Shown here piece by piece: positions 18,151 through 27,548 of a DNA stretch of 64,000 bases. The stretch lies in contig CAISEZ010000045.1 of NCBI GenBank assembly GCA_903884535.1, positions 1 to 64,000 on the forward strand, in the 5' to 3' direction. Source of the DNA: an uncultured Verrucomicrobia subdivision 3 bacterium. Lineage in GTDB: Bacteria; Verrucomicrobiota; Verrucomicrobiia; Limisphaerales; UBA11358. Position 1 is the first letter of the stretch. Each line of letters opens with the position of its first letter. Both the position numbers and the translations under genes were made by a program. A model generated the notes under the pieces. The model saw only the letters and a list, made by a program, of their open reading frames with translations. It was not told the origin of the DNA and searched no databases.

Positions 18151-19032
18151 TTATTTGAGGTGAGCGTCGAGAAACTTCAAGACGATTGGCCGCAGATCTT
18201 GCTGCGGCGGTTGTAAATCAAAGCTATGGACGGCGCCGGGAACGATAACCAATTGGTGCTCCACATGAGCCGACGTCAATACCCTGTCGAAATATTCAGA
18301 TTGCTTCACATTCACCGTGGTGTCAGCCGTGCCATGCAGGATTAAGATTGGCGGCGAATTGCTGCGCACATAACTCACCGGCGAAGCCGCTCGGTAAAGC
18401 TCCGGCGCTTCGGTAAAGGTTTTGCCCAGCATCGTCGCGTCGTGATAAGTCGGAATATCGGTGATGCCATACATGTCCACGCAGCATTTTACGTCGCACG
18501 AATATTCGGCATAGGGCTGCGGCGGATTCAACCCATCCTCCGGCTTTGTCAGGGCGACCATGGCGGCGAGATGGCCGCCGGCAGAACCGCCCAGCACGCC
18601 GATGCGGTCGGGATCAATGCCCAGCCGGTCCGCATTCTTGCGCAGCCAGCGCACGGCGGTTTTGCAATCCCACAAATTGGTCGGCCACACCGCCTGTTTT
18701 TTATCGGAAAGAATGTAGTCAATACTCATGGCCACATAACCGTTCCGGACCAGAGTGCCGCCGATGTTGATCTCGCGTTTCTCGTCCTTGTGGCCGGTGG
18801 CCCAACCGCCGCCATGGATCATCACCACGGCTGGCAGTTTTTTGTCCTTGGGCATCGCGAGGGGAAAATACAAATCGGCCTTCTGTTTGCGCCCTTCCGG
18901 CAGGAACGACACGTTGTGCTCGACGCGGATGTCCGCCGGGAATTCCGGCGGCGCTTTGGGTTTGGCTTCTTGGGCCATGCCCGTGATGGCGAAACTGTAA
19001 ATAAAGGCGGTGCAGAAAAAAAATATTTTCAT
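18151..19032 (-). CDS. Secreted alpha/beta-hydrolase (BD-FAE/acetyl-xylan-esterase-like), paralogue 2
   Basis: 293-aa exported esterase. The signal peptide covers about 1-20 (…FAITGMAQ). It has the oxyanion-hole motif HGGGW (73-77), nucleophile elbow GGSAGG with Ser near 150, Asp in HGTADTTVN and His in PGAVHSF: a complete triad. Such enzymes remove acyl or feruloyl groups from plant and algal glycans in the periplasm or outside. The neighbour at 19036-20046 is clearly a tandem duplicate (shared RLxIDPDxIG and AVRWLRKNADRL), only 3 bp away and in the same transcript. The exact ester substrate is not deducible. Confidence 0.9.
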   Translation of the reverse strand: MKIFFFCTAFIYSFAITGMAQEAKPKAPPEFPADIRVEHNVSFLPEGRKQKADLYFPLAMPKDKKLPAVVMIHGGGWATGHKDEKREINIGGTLVRNGYVAMSIDYILSDKKQAVWPTNLWDCKTAVRWLRKNADRLGIDPDRIGVLGGSAGGHLAAMVALTKPEDGLNPPQPYAEYSCDVKCCVDMYGITDIPTYHDATMLGKTFTEAPELYRAASPVSYVRSNSPPILILHGTADTTVNVKQSEYFDRVLTSAHVEHQLVIVPGAVHSFDLQPPQQDLRPIVLKFLDAHLK

Positions 19033-19035
19033 AAG

Positions 19036-20046
19036 TCAGGTTTTGGAGGTTGGCTTGCTGTTCGCCGCTGCACTTTGAATTGCCGGCTTGCCTTTGAGAT
19101 ACTGGTCGAAGAACTGAAAGACCAGCGGGCGCAGATCGCGCTGCTTGGGCTGCAAGTTGAACGTGTGCGGTGCGTCCGGGATGATGACCAGTTCGTGTTC
19201 AGCTTTCACTTTGGCCAAAGCGTCGGCCAGTGATTCGCTTTGCGACATGGGCACCGTCGTGTCCGCCGTGCCGTGCACGATGAGCAGGGGCGCGGCGTTT
19301 TTGTGCGCGTAAGTGACCGGCGACGCTTTCACATAAAGCTCGGGCGCCTGGGCGCGCGTCTGGTTGAACATCTTCATGTCATGATATTCCATCAAGTTCA
19401 CCGCGCCGTAGAGATCCACCGCGCAATTCACCGCCGAGGAAATTTCACCGTAAGGTTCCGGCAAATCGAAACCGTCCTTCGGCTGCGTGAGCGCGAGCAT
19501 CGCGGCCAGATTGCCACCGGCGGAGCCGCCGATCACGCCGATGTGGTCGGGATCAATGTGCAGCCGGTCCGCATTTTTGCGCAGCCAGCGCACGGCGGTT
19601 TTTGCGTCATACACGGACTGCGGCCAGGTCACTTCGCCCGCGTGTTTACGCAGGCGGTAATTGATGCTCAGGCAAACGTAACCATCACAAACCAAATTGG
19701 TGGCAATGTTGATCTCGCGCGGCCGCGCCTTGTCGCCATCGTTAAATCCGCCGCCGTGAATGATGATGATGGCGGGCAGCCGGCCTTTCGGCAACTGTAG
19801 CGGTGAATAAAGATCCGCCAGTTCCAGACGGTTGGTTCCGAGATAGGCAATATTGGTTTCCACGTGGACGTTGGTCGGATAAATGGTGGCGGCCAGCGGT
19901 TTGATTTTGGTCTCCGATGATTCTTCTGCCGCTTCGGTGGCCGCGCTCTCGGCTGGCGCAATGCTTGCCTGCGCCTCGGCTGCCGGCGAAATGGATCGCG
20001 CAAAAACACCGGCGAGCAACCAGATTGTTGTCAGGATTTTTTTCAT
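19036..20046 (-). CDS. Secreted alpha/beta-hydrolase (BD-FAE-like), paralogue 1
   Basis: 336-aa exported esterase related to its downstream neighbour. The signal peptide covers about 1-25, followed by an Ala/Glu-rich linker (about 26-50) and the hydrolase domain. Motifs: HGGGF at 97-101, GGSAGG at 173-178 (nucleophile Ser175), Asp in HGTADTTVP and His in IPDAPHTF. The C-terminal tail (KGKPAIQSAAANSKPT) is a short low-complexity extension. It is last but one in the minus-strand glycan-use block and starts about 80 bp after the GH3 gene ends, so it may have its own promoter or be read through. It probably deacylates oligosaccharides. Confidence 0.9.
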   Translation of the reverse strand: MKKILTTIWLLAGVFARSISPAAEAQASIAPAESAATEAAEESSETKIKPLAATIYPTNVHVETNIAYLGTNRLELADLYSPLQLPKGRLPAIIIIHGGGFNDGDKARPREINIATNLVCDGYVCLSINYRLRKHAGEVTWPQSVYDAKTAVRWLRKNADRLHIDPDHIGVIGGSAGGNLAAMLALTQPKDGFDLPEPYGEISSAVNCAVDLYGAVNLMEYHDMKMFNQTRAQAPELYVKASPVTYAHKNAAPLLIVHGTADTTVPMSQSESLADALAKVKAEHELVIIPDAPHTFNLQPKQRDLRPLVFQFFDQYLKGKPAIQSAAANSKPTSKT

Positions 20047-20125
20047 GGAATAAATCTATTTAGCTCCACCTGCAGATTGCTGGCAGATGGTTCGTGGTTT
20101 CAGTTATTAATCGTCATTGGATTTT

Positions 20126-21874
20126 TCATCCGAGGCGGACATTTAGTTTGGCGGTGGCAGATTTTTTGCCATACAAAATGTCGGCGACGGCGCTCAGGTT
20201 TTCGCGGCCGTTGGGCGCGAAGCAGACAAGGCCGGTCGGGAATCCGGCCGGCACGCCGAATTTTTCGTAGGGCGTGTTGGACACGATGACGATGGGCTTT
20301 TGGTATTGCTGCATTTCCGCCAGCAAGCCGGTCATCGTGGCGTGACTGCGATAATTGTAATAGCTCGTCGAGACGATGACGTCGTAATCCAGTTGCTTGA
20401 GCCGCTCGTGCACGGCGGCTTTGTCCTGTTCGGAGAATTTTTCGTTGATCAGCACCAGCGACACGTTGTCCGAGCGCTTTCGCAATTCTTCCCAGAGCAT
20501 GCCGGGATGCGAATACAAATCATTAATGAAAGAATGGAAATGGTGAATCTGCTCCACCAACACCACTTTCGTATCGCGTTTGAGCGGCAACGCGCGCTGC
20601 TCGTCGCGGAGCAGCACAACGGATTTTTCTGCGGCTTCTTTTGCGACTGCGGCGACGAACGGCTCGTTGAACGGCTGGCCGGCTTTCGCGGCGTCCACCT
20701 TGCCGCCGTTTTGCGCAAGGCCCATGTTCCAGCGCATTGTCAAAATCCGGCGCACGGATTCGTCGAGTTGTTTCTCGGAGTAACGTTTCGTTTTCACGGC
20801 CTCGATGACTTTGGCGATGAGATGTTTCGTGACCGGCGATTCGGCGCGGCAGAGAATCAAGTCGCAGCCGGCGAGCAGACAGCGGATGACCGCTTCGCCC
20901 ATGTCGTATTTTTGGAGCAGGCCGTTCATCTGGATGTTGTCAGTGGTGACAACGCCCTTGAAGCCGAGTTCCCCGCGCAATAAATCGGTGATGATGCCCC
21001 GGTCAGTCGCAGCGGGAATTTCTTCGGAGCCAAAACACGGATACGCCGTGAACGCCGCCATGATGGTCGGCAGGCCGGCATCAATCAGCGTCTTGAACGG
21101 CGCGATGTGCTGGCGCATGAACGTCTCGCGATCCAACTTGATCACCGGCAAACCAAAGTGGGCATCCTGATCCGAAGCGCCGCGACCCGGAAAATGTTTC
21201 CCCGTGGTGATGATGCCGGCCTCGCTGTAGCCGCGCAAAGATTGAAGGGCGTATTGCGCCACCACGGCCGGGTCGTCGCTGTAGGCGCGCGGGCCGATCT
21301 CGGGATTGAGCGGATTCGTGTTCACGTCGAGCACTGGCGAGTGAATCATGTTTGCGCCCAGCGCCCGCGCCTGCCGGCCGGAAGCTAATGCGACTTTGTA
21401 AGCCAGTTCCGGATCGCCTGAAGCAACAATCCCCATCGGAAACGGAAACAGCCGTTGGCGGAAAAGAAAATCCGCGCCTTCGCCTTCCTGGTCAAAGGTG
21501 AAATGCAAACCGACGCTGTCCTTGCGTTCCAGCGCGAGGTCGCGCAGCCGGTTCAGCACATCCGCGTATTCCTCCGGCGTGCAATTGATGCGCTTGGTGT
21601 AAAGGTCTTCGGGGCGGTAGAAAGTATTTTGATCCGGCTGGTCGGCGGGATGAATCGGCGGTTTGCCCGCGAGCGTCACGCGCCATTCCGACGAACCGCC
21701 GTGGAATTTCTGCGCGATGCGCAGGCCGCCGACATGATACTTGGTGATCAGGTCAACCACATGCGGATTGATCACCGGCCCGGCAAAGCCGAAGACCATG
21801 AGCTGGCCGACTTTTTGTTCGAGGTTCAACCGGCCCATAAGGCCATCGATCCATTTGTTTGCTGCTTCAGTCAT
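20126..21874 (-). CDS. Glycoside hydrolase family 3, NagZ-like beta-N-acetylhexosaminidase
   Basis: About 582 aa with no obvious signal peptide when started at the ATG at 21874 (MTEAANKWIDGLMGRLNLEQ), so cytosolic. That start leaves 17 bp to the upstream transporter stop, while the upstream in-frame ATG would overlap it. The NagZ hallmark is present as KHFPGRGASDQDAH, containing the His-Asp acid/base pair. The nucleophile Asp lies in GVVTTDNIQMNGL. A C-terminal GH3_C-like domain (VVLLRDEQRALPL...) extends it beyond the roughly 340 aa of E. coli NagZ. It likely cleaves terminal beta-linked sugars imported by the adjacent GPH porter. Specificity for N-acetylhexosamine is inferred from the motif. 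Confidence 0.88.
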   Translation of the reverse strand: MTEAANKWIDGLMGRLNLEQKVGQLMVFGFAGPVINPHVVDLITKYHVGGLRIAQKFHGGSSEWRVTLAGKPPIHPADQPDQNTFYRPEDLYTKRINCTPEEYADVLNRLRDLALERKDSVGLHFTFDQEGEGADFLFRQRLFPFPMGIVASGDPELAYKVALASGRQARALGANMIHSPVLDVNTNPLNPEIGPRAYSDDPAVVAQYALQSLRGYSEAGIITTGKHFPGRGASDQDAHFGLPVIKLDRETFMRQHIAPFKTLIDAGLPTIMAAFTAYPCFGSEEIPAATDRGIITDLLRGELGFKGVVTTDNIQMNGLLQKYDMGEAVIRCLLAGCDLILCRAESPVTKHLIAKVIEAVKTKRYSEKQLDESVRRILTMRWNMGLAQNGGKVDAAKAGQPFNEPFVAAVAKEAAEKSVVLLRDEQRALPLKRDTKVVLVEQIHHFHSFINDLYSHPGMLWEELRKRSDNVSLVLINEKFSEQDKAAVHERLKQLDYDVIVSTSYYNYRSHATMTGLLAEMQQYQKPIVIVSNTPYEKFGVPAGFPTGLVCFAPNGRENLSAVADILYGKKSATAKLNVRLG

Positions 21875-21890
21875 ACGTTGATTTGGTAAA

Positions 21891-23354
21891 TTAATTTTGT
21901 GGTTTGCTCGCGGCCAGTTTTCGCGCATCCAATTCGGCACGCACTTCATGAGCGTAACGGCGGCTGATCGGGTAACGGATGAAAACCGCCAGCGCCAGCA
22001 CCGAGAACATGGCCGGCACGGCGCAGTAAGACAACTTCATCAAAAAGAGCGTGCGCGAAGTTTGCGCGCCGCCGAGCGTGCGGTCAAAATGGATGAAATC
22101 CAGAATGTAGCCCGAAAGCAAAGAAGCCATCGCGATGCCGACCTTGAACGCCCAACTGTAAAGCGAACCGTAAAGACCTTCGCGCCGGTGGCCGCTGTCG
22201 CGTTCGTCTACGTCGCAGATGTCGGCGATCATCGCATGGCACAACATGAAGATGGCGGCGTTATCCACGCCCATCATCGCGCCGTTGATGAGCATGCCCC
22301 ACGGATGCGCCGGGTTCATCAAAAACCACATCAGGCCCATGCGCATGATGCCCCAGACGATCGCTGTGAGGAACATCTCCTTCTTGCCGAATCGCGCGGT
22401 GAGCCGCGCGATGATCGGAGTGAAAATCATGTTGCTGACCAGCCAAACCGTGTTGTGACAGGCATAGAGAAAACTACCGGCCTTCTTGTCGCCATCGTTC
22501 AAATAATAAACGAAGTTATAAAACCCGAGCACCCCGACCATCTGGATGCCCAATTGAATCAGCATGAATGCGACCGTCAGCCGGACGAAGGCCTGGCTTT
22601 GGAACGCCGCCTTCGCGCCGGCGAAAAAGGTGGGCCGGGGTTTGGCGGAAGTCGGTCCCGCGTTGGCGTTGCGTTCCCGCACGAACACCGCCGTCACAAT
22701 GCCAAACAGCGCGATCATGATGCCGGCGAAAACCGTCACCACCCGGAGTCCGGTCGTCGTGGCGTCGCCTTGAAACATGACTAAATGCGTCAACCGATAG
22801 AGGTTGTCATTTTTGAAGCAATCCATCTGGGTCAGCCGATACAACCAGCAGACCAGCATTTGGCCGATGGGGCCGAGAAAACCGGCGAAGGCCATCAGCT
22901 TCGTCCGGTTGTCGTAATCCGGGGCCAGTTCATAACCCAGCGCATACCACGGCACGGAAAAAGCGCTCAACGAAATGTAATAAAGAAACGCGATGAAAAT
23001 GAAATAAAGCAGATAGGCATGTGGTGACAGACCCCGGGGAAACCACCACAGCGTGGTAAAAAATAATCCGACAAAAATCACGCCCAGAAAAATGAACGGC
23101 CGCCGCCGACCCCAAGGGGATTTTGTCCGGTCGGACACATTGCCAGTCAACGGATCAGTGAAGGCATCAATAAACCGGCCCAGCGCCAGCACCAGACCCA
23201 TCGCCGTCGGACTGACGCCCAGCAGCACGTTGTAAATGGGCATGGCCAATTCCCGCGGCGCGAGCTTGCCCATCATGATCGAAATGTTGCCCACGCCGTA
23301 ACAGAACTTGGTTCTGAACGTCAGCAATTTTTCGTTGTTGGGCGGCGGGGTCAT
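21891..23354 (-). CDS. GPH-family (glycoside-pentoside-hexuronide) sugar:cation symporter
   Basis: 487-aa inner-membrane carrier of the MFS with about 12 hydrophobic segments. The family signature GRFIDAFTDPLTGNVSDR followed by SPWGRRRPFIF lies in the first third, and a second HAEDxDERDSGHRREGLY-like loop (CDVDERDSGHRREGLYGS) precedes the last helices. The start at 23354 (MTPPPNNEKLLTF) is favoured, because the frame upstream overlaps the HAD gene and lacks membrane character. It sits between a HAD phosphatase and a GH3 glycosidase, implying uptake of oligo- or disaccharides released outside. Confidence 0.9.
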   Translation of the reverse strand: MTPPPNNEKLLTFRTKFCYGVGNISIMMGKLAPRELAMPIYNVLLGVSPTAMGLVLALGRFIDAFTDPLTGNVSDRTKSPWGRRRPFIFLGVIFVGLFFTTLWWFPRGLSPHAYLLYFIFIAFLYYISLSAFSVPWYALGYELAPDYDNRTKLMAFAGFLGPIGQMLVCWLYRLTQMDCFKNDNLYRLTHLVMFQGDATTTGLRVVTVFAGIMIALFGIVTAVFVRERNANAGPTSAKPRPTFFAGAKAAFQSQAFVRLTVAFMLIQLGIQMVGVLGFYNFVYYLNDGDKKAGSFLYACHNTVWLVSNMIFTPIIARLTARFGKKEMFLTAIVWGIMRMGLMWFLMNPAHPWGMLINGAMMGVDNAAIFMLCHAMIADICDVDERDSGHRREGLYGSLYSWAFKVGIAMASLLSGYILDFIHFDRTLGGAQTSRTLFLMKLSYCAVPAMFSVLALAVFIRYPISRRYAHEVRAELDARKLAASKPQN

Positions 23355-23370
23355 TTTAATTTGGGTCAAT

Positions 23371-24270
23371 TCACTTTTGCCACGGCGCAGTCTCCGGCAG
23401 CGCGGCGCCGAATTCCTCAAGCAACGCCTGCTGGTATTCGCCGGCAAACGTGCCGCTAAAAAATCGTTCGCTGCCGGTCTCAAAAAAACGCTGCCATGAC
23501 GCCGCTTCCTTGCCGGGCACAATAGGAAAAAATAAAGCGTGGTTGTCCCGCGCAGCCTGCCAATCCCCCGGTGCATCGCCAATCATGAGAATTTTTTCAG
23601 GCGCATACCGGTCGCTGGTCGCGCGCTGGATTTGCGCAGTCTTCGTCCCGACTTCCTGGCCGGCGATAAAATTCACCAGCCGGTCAAGCTGGTGTTCCTG
23701 CCATTCCCGCGCCAAGGCTTCGGCCGACGCCTGGCTCACCACCATCACGTCCGCTTGGGTGCGGATTTTCTCCAGCGATTCCCGCACCATCGGAAATGGC
23801 GGCATGCCGTTCCCCAGCGCCACGACCCGCTGGTTCACATCCTTGCTCCAGGCGAGCACTCGCGCCAATCCCGCATTGTTGGTGGCTTTGACTTTAGCTT
23901 CGAGCGCCGGGTTGCTCAACGGGCCAGCTCCCTTGAGCCACGCATCCAATGCCGGAATGCCGACCACCGTTAGACCGCGCGCCGCAATTTCGCTACGCTC
24001 GCCAATCAGCCGGAGCGCTTTTTGAACAGCAAAGAAGCGATTGCAGCCGCGATCGCGCGAGTAGAGATTTACAAACTCCCAGACTTCCTCGGCGCACCGG
24101 CTGGCCGACTGCAAACCAAAGTGGTGAATGAAGGCTGGGCCGAAACATTGCCGGTGTTTGATCTCCATGGCATCAAACACGCAGCCGTCACTGTCAATGC
24201 CGATGAAAAAATCATGCCGTCGGGGCAGGGTCTCGATCTTCGCTGCGACATTCAGGTGATCTTTAATCAT
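23371..24270 (-). CDS. HAD-superfamily hydrolase
   Basis: 299-aa cytosolic phosphatase-like protein. Motif I is IGIDSDGCVFD (DxDxxxxD, nucleophile and acid/base Asp) near residues 23-33. A Ser in VVSQAS provides motif II, and ILMIGDAPGDWQAA is motif IV with the acidic pair. A large helical cap lies between motifs I and II. The substrate is unknown; the context (sugar porter, glycosidases) suggests a sugar phosphate. It starts at the ATG at 24270, 22 bp after the SGNH lipoprotein stop, and is followed 16 bp later by the porter, so it is cotranscribed. Confidence 0.87.
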   Translation of the reverse strand: MIKDHLNVAAKIETLPRRHDFFIGIDSDGCVFDAMEIKHRQCFGPAFIHHFGLQSASRCAEEVWEFVNLYSRDRGCNRFFAVQKALRLIGERSEIAARGLTVVGIPALDAWLKGAGPLSNPALEAKVKATNNAGLARVLAWSKDVNQRVVALGNGMPPFPMVRESLEKIRTQADVMVVSQASAEALAREWQEHQLDRLVNFIAGQEVGTKTAQIQRATSDRYAPEKILMIGDAPGDWQAARDNHALFFPIVPGKEAASWQRFFETGSERFFSGTFAGEYQQALLEEFGAALPETAPWQK

Positions 24271-24292
24271 TTTATTCCCGTTAGTGCCGCCC

Positions 24293-24979
24293 TTATTGCA
24301 AGCAAGGTGCCACTGCCTGCCGCCAGATCGCGTAGCCGGTGGCGTTCATGTGCAGTCGGTCGTCAACGTAAATGTCCGGTCGGGGCAAACCGTCCGCGCC
24401 GAGCATCAGCGGAAACGTATTGATGAATTGGATGTCGTGGTGGGTGCAATAATCGGCGATGAGCGAGTTGACCGTTTTAATTTTATCCGTCTCGGCCCAG
24501 CGTTTCGGACTCGGTGGACAGGAAATGAAAACCAGTTTTGTTTGCGGCAACGCCTGGCGAAGTTTTGTCATCAGCGCGACGAAATCGCCGAAGACGAGTT
24601 TGGGCGGCATGCCAGAGTTGATGTCGTTGCCGCCGGCATAAATCACCACCTCGCGCGGAGCATACTTGATGACGATGCGATCAGCGTAGGCGCAAACATC
24701 GGCCAGATGACAACCGCCGAAACCACGATTGACGACCGGCAGACCGGGGAAGTCAGCGGCAAGCGTGGTCCATTTCCGGATATAGGAACTGCCGGTGAAA
24801 ACGATGCAGCCGCGCGGTGGCGGGTTGGTTGCATCCGAAGCTTCAAACGCCTTGATGTCCGCCAGCCATTTGGACGCATCGTGTTTGGCCAGCGAGTTTG
24901 GCGGTGTCGCGGCGCAGCCGGCGGCCGCCAGCCAGCCAGCCATGCCGGCGAGGAAAAATATGACCCGGAAGTTTCGCAT
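24293..24979 (-). CDS. SGNH/GDSL-type esterase lipoprotein
   Basis: 228-aa envelope hydrolase. It has a lipoprotein signal with lipobox (LAAAGC) within residues 1-21. Block I is FTGSSYIRKW (nucleophile Ser), block II RGFGG, block III YAGGNDIN (Gly-x-Asn) and block V VDDRLHMNATGY (Asp-x-x-His). This is the pattern of SGNH acetyl-esterases acting on polysaccharides. Its ATG is 3 bp after the stop of the agarase-like gene, so the two are coupled. It likely trims acyl groups from the same glycan as the neighbouring glycosidases. Confidence 0.9.
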   Translation of the reverse strand: MRNFRVIFFLAGMAGWLAAAGCAATPPNSLAKHDASKWLADIKAFEASDATNPPPRGCIVFTGSSYIRKWTTLAADFPGLPVVNRGFGGCHLADVCAYADRIVIKYAPREVVIYAGGNDINSGMPPKLVFGDFVALMTKLRQALPQTKLVFISCPPSPKRWAETDKIKTVNSLIADYCTHHDIQFINTFPLMLGADGLPRPDIYVDDRLHMNATGYAIWRQAVAPCLQ

Positions 24980-24982
24980 GGC

Positions 24983-26422
24983 TCAATCTCCTTTTTCGCC
25001 GAGGGAACGTTTGTCGGTGCGATTGGTGAACGTGCCGTCGAAATAATCCACCAGCGAATAGACGTGTTCGTTCAGCGATTTCATTTCGGCGAGCAGCGGC
25101 GCGTAAGGCTCGTAACGGTTGTTGACGATGCCCTTGTTCGAATCGCGGTTGGAAGGATCAACAGTTTTGTCGTCCAAGTCGTTGTCCGAATATCTGAACC
25201 AATGCCAGCCGACGCAGACTTTGGATTCGAGCAGGCCGAGGGTGAAATTCTGATAAAACTGCCCGCGTTCGCGCTGGGTCTTGACCAGCCAGCCGGCGCC
25301 GCCGTTGTTGGGCATGCCGGAATCAATGCCTTTGGCATACCACTCGGTGATGAGCACCGGTTTCTGCGCTTGGTGCGACCACATCGCGACCTGGCTGTCG
25401 GGCGTCCAGACGCGATAATAGTTCACGGAGACGACATCCAAAAACGGCCCGATTGCCTTGAAAAATTCCGGGCAACGCAACAGTTCCATGCCATGCAGGC
25501 GCGGTCCGAGATAGAGATGGTTGGGATCGTATTTTTTGATGGCACTGGAAACGATCCGGAAATAGCGCTGCGCCACGAGCGTGAGAAATTCGCTCTTGTC
25601 CCGTTCGGTGATGTCTGCGGTAGCCGCCTTGGCACCATGCCGCGATTGCAAAAAATCCCACGCTGCCTTGTGGCCCGGATCGCCCGCTGGCAACGCGAGG
25701 TAATTGGTGAGCAGGCCGGGCTTGAACGGCAGTTCGTTGTCGGAGAAATGGCCGAGCAACCACGGATCGTCTTTGTCGGCGGCAAGCTGCTTGGCGTAAT
25801 CGTCGCAAAAAATTTCAAAAGCCGGATCGAAAACAAAAATGCAGTCGTTCGGGTATCCCGTGTGGCCGGGTTGCTGGTAGGTGCCGCCGCGTTTTTTTCC
25901 ATAGCTGCTCATGAAATTCCAAATGGTGGTATAGACCAGCGGCTTGGCCACCGCCCGTAGCGGAGTCGTGTCGGACCACGCGCCGACAGCGTTGAAACCG
26001 TTTCGTCTGAGCAAGGTCGTTGTGCCCGCCGCCCAATTTGATTCGCTGCCAAACTTCGCCGCCAGCGCCGCGCGCGCCCCGGGCGTGGGAATCATCTTCA
26101 CCCCGGCCACGCCGACGTTGAGGCACAAACAACCATCGGGATCCACTAGCCACCAGCGGTCGCCGACTTTGGCGGTGTGAAAAAATCCGGTGGCCTTTTC
26201 TTTGCGTGCCAGCAGCCCGCCATATTGGCTCAAGTCGGCATCTGCCGGAGCCGCCGCGACCGCCGGCAAATCGTCCAGCGTGCGCGTAGAAAATGTTTTC
26301 CACTCCGCACCGGGCTTGGTCGCCACCGGCACCATCCGCGGTGCCGTCGAAGCCGGCACGGCATCGGAAATACCGAGCAGGATGACCGCCAAAGCGAGAT
26401 TGAATCCAGTTTTCAAATTCAT
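24983..26422 (-). CDS. Secreted agarase/beta-galactosidase-like clan GH-A glycosidase
   Basis: 479-aa exported enzyme, first gene of the minus-strand glycan-use block. The signal peptide covers about 1-24 (MNLKTGFNLALAVILLG…). Features resembling GH50/GH42-like (beta/alpha)8 agarases are RWWLVDPDG near the front, HFSDNELPF (putative acid/base Glu after Asn), DVVSVNYYRVW and PVLITEWYAKG (putative nucleophile Glu). Placement in a precise GH family is uncertain, and the substrate could be a galactan other than agarose. The palindromic operator at 26461-26476 lies 38 bp upstream, which suggests induction control. Confidence 0.75.
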   Translation of the reverse strand: MNLKTGFNLALAVILLGISDAVPASTAPRMVPVATKPGAEWKTFSTRTLDDLPAVAAAPADADLSQYGGLLARKEKATGFFHTAKVGDRWWLVDPDGCLCLNVGVAGVKMIPTPGARAALAAKFGSESNWAAGTTTLLRRNGFNAVGAWSDTTPLRAVAKPLVYTTIWNFMSSYGKKRGGTYQQPGHTGYPNDCIFVFDPAFEIFCDDYAKQLAADKDDPWLLGHFSDNELPFKPGLLTNYLALPAGDPGHKAAWDFLQSRHGAKAATADITERDKSEFLTLVAQRYFRIVSSAIKKYDPNHLYLGPRLHGMELLRCPEFFKAIGPFLDVVSVNYYRVWTPDSQVAMWSHQAQKPVLITEWYAKGIDSGMPNNGGAGWLVKTQRERGQFYQNFTLGLLESKVCVGWHWFRYSDNDLDDKTVDPSNRDSNKGIVNNRYEPYAPLLAEMKSLNEHVYSLVDYFDGTFTNRTDKRSLGEKGD

Positions 26423-26460
26423 GCGTCAGTTCATTATGACACATGTAAAAAATATGCTAA

Positions 26461-26476
26461 CAGAACATTCGTTCTG
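26461..26476. promoter_or_regulatory. Palindromic operator, site A
   Basis: CAGAAC-ATTC-GTTCTG: perfect 6-bp arms around a 4-nt spacer. It lies 38 bp from the ATG of the agarase-like gene and 85 bp from the divergent SurA-like gene. Three similar sites occur at 33001, 36751 and 41793. Confidence 0.7.
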
Positions 26477-26561
26477 GTTGTTTTAGACACAAAGAAATGC
26501 AAAATATACTTGCGAGAAAGGCTCGCCGTTGAATATTTGAATCCGCAACTTGGTTTTCCGC

Positions 26562-27545
26562 ATGGCATTTTATTCTTCATTCATTTCGGCTCGGCTTCGG
26601 TGGGCCTTGGTTGTCGCCAGCTTTTGTCTGGCCCCGTTGACGGCTCCCTGCGCCGACCCGGTGGTGCTGACCGTCAACCAAACCCCGGTGACGCGCGATG
26701 AGTTCAGTTTTTTCATGCAGCCGGATCGGGACGGAATCACGCCGCGCGAGCAGCTCCTTTCAAAAACCGTCGCCCGCGTCACCCGCGAAAAAGTCCGGCA
26801 GCAACTGTTCCAGGAACTGGGGCTGATGAAGGCCACAACCTTCGCGGAATTTCTGGCGCAGGTGGAATCAGTGAACCGTGAGCGCGAACAAGCCGTGAAC
26901 GCCGGCCGAATTATTTATGGACCCGTGCGGTTTACGCCGTTGCAATTTTATGGCGACTGGATGGCCAAGCTCGAGTTGCAGGCCCAGAAGCAGCTCGCCA
27001 CCGGCCGTTTGGCGATGACAGAAAATGAATTGCGGATATTTTATAAAATGAATCAGTCAATCTACCGGACCACGGAATCCTCCGACTGGGAAATCGTCAC
27101 GATCCAAAATGCAAATGGTTTGGCATTCACTAATGCGCTGGTCCAAATGGCGGACCGCATTTTTTGGCGAATGAAACGCGAGGCGAATACGGATCAGATT
27201 TGTCGCGAGTCGGGCCGACAAGCTGGAGTCAGCGTGAAAATTGAGCGCAGCGAAAATCTGTCCAGCGAACATCTAGACGTGCTGTCTGCCGATGAAAATA
27301 ATTTGGCCGCCTTGAGCCAACTCCGGCCGGGATATTGTTTGCGGCTGGAATCCAAACCGGGAGTGATTCAACTGGTGCGCTGTGTTTCCCGCCATGCTTC
27401 CACCGTCCGACCTTTTGAAGCCGTGGCTGACTTGGTGCAAAAGAAACGGCTTGATCAGAAATATCAGGCTTTGCTCGATGAACTGGCCCGCGCCGCCAAG
27501 GTGAAAACCAACCCGGAGGTTTGGGATATAATCCGGCGCGAATAA
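26562..27545 (+). CDS. SurA-like periplasmic chaperone / PpiC-type protein
   Basis: About 327-aa exported protein. From the ATG at 26562 the signal peptide is MAFYSSFISARLRW…CLAPLTAPCA. The mature N-terminus DPVVLTVNQTPVTRDEFSFFM resembles the SurA/PpiC entry (a 'vNg..It..ef' pattern) and is followed by long helices typical of the chaperone core. The middle and end (about 160-320) could be a degenerate parvulin domain, but I do not see the canonical rotamase motifs, so it may be chaperone only. A TTG four codons upstream (26550) is a weaker start. It is divergent from the glycosidase operon and shares its intergenic region with operator site A. Confidence 0.65.
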   Translation: MAFYSSFISARLRWALVVASFCLAPLTAPCADPVVLTVNQTPVTRDEFSFFMQPDRDGITPREQLLSKTVARVTREKVRQQLFQELGLMKATTFAEFLAQVESVNREREQAVNAGRIIYGPVRFTPLQFYGDWMAKLELQAQKQLATGRLAMTENELRIFYKMNQSIYRTTESSDWEIVTIQNANGLAFTNALVQMADRIFWRMKREANTDQICRESGRQAGVSVKIERSENLSSEHLDVLSADENNLAALSQLRPGYCLRLESKPGVIQLVRCVSRHASTVRPFEAVADLVQKKRLDQKYQALLDELARAAKVKTNPEVWDIIRRE

Positions 27546-27548
27546 CCG

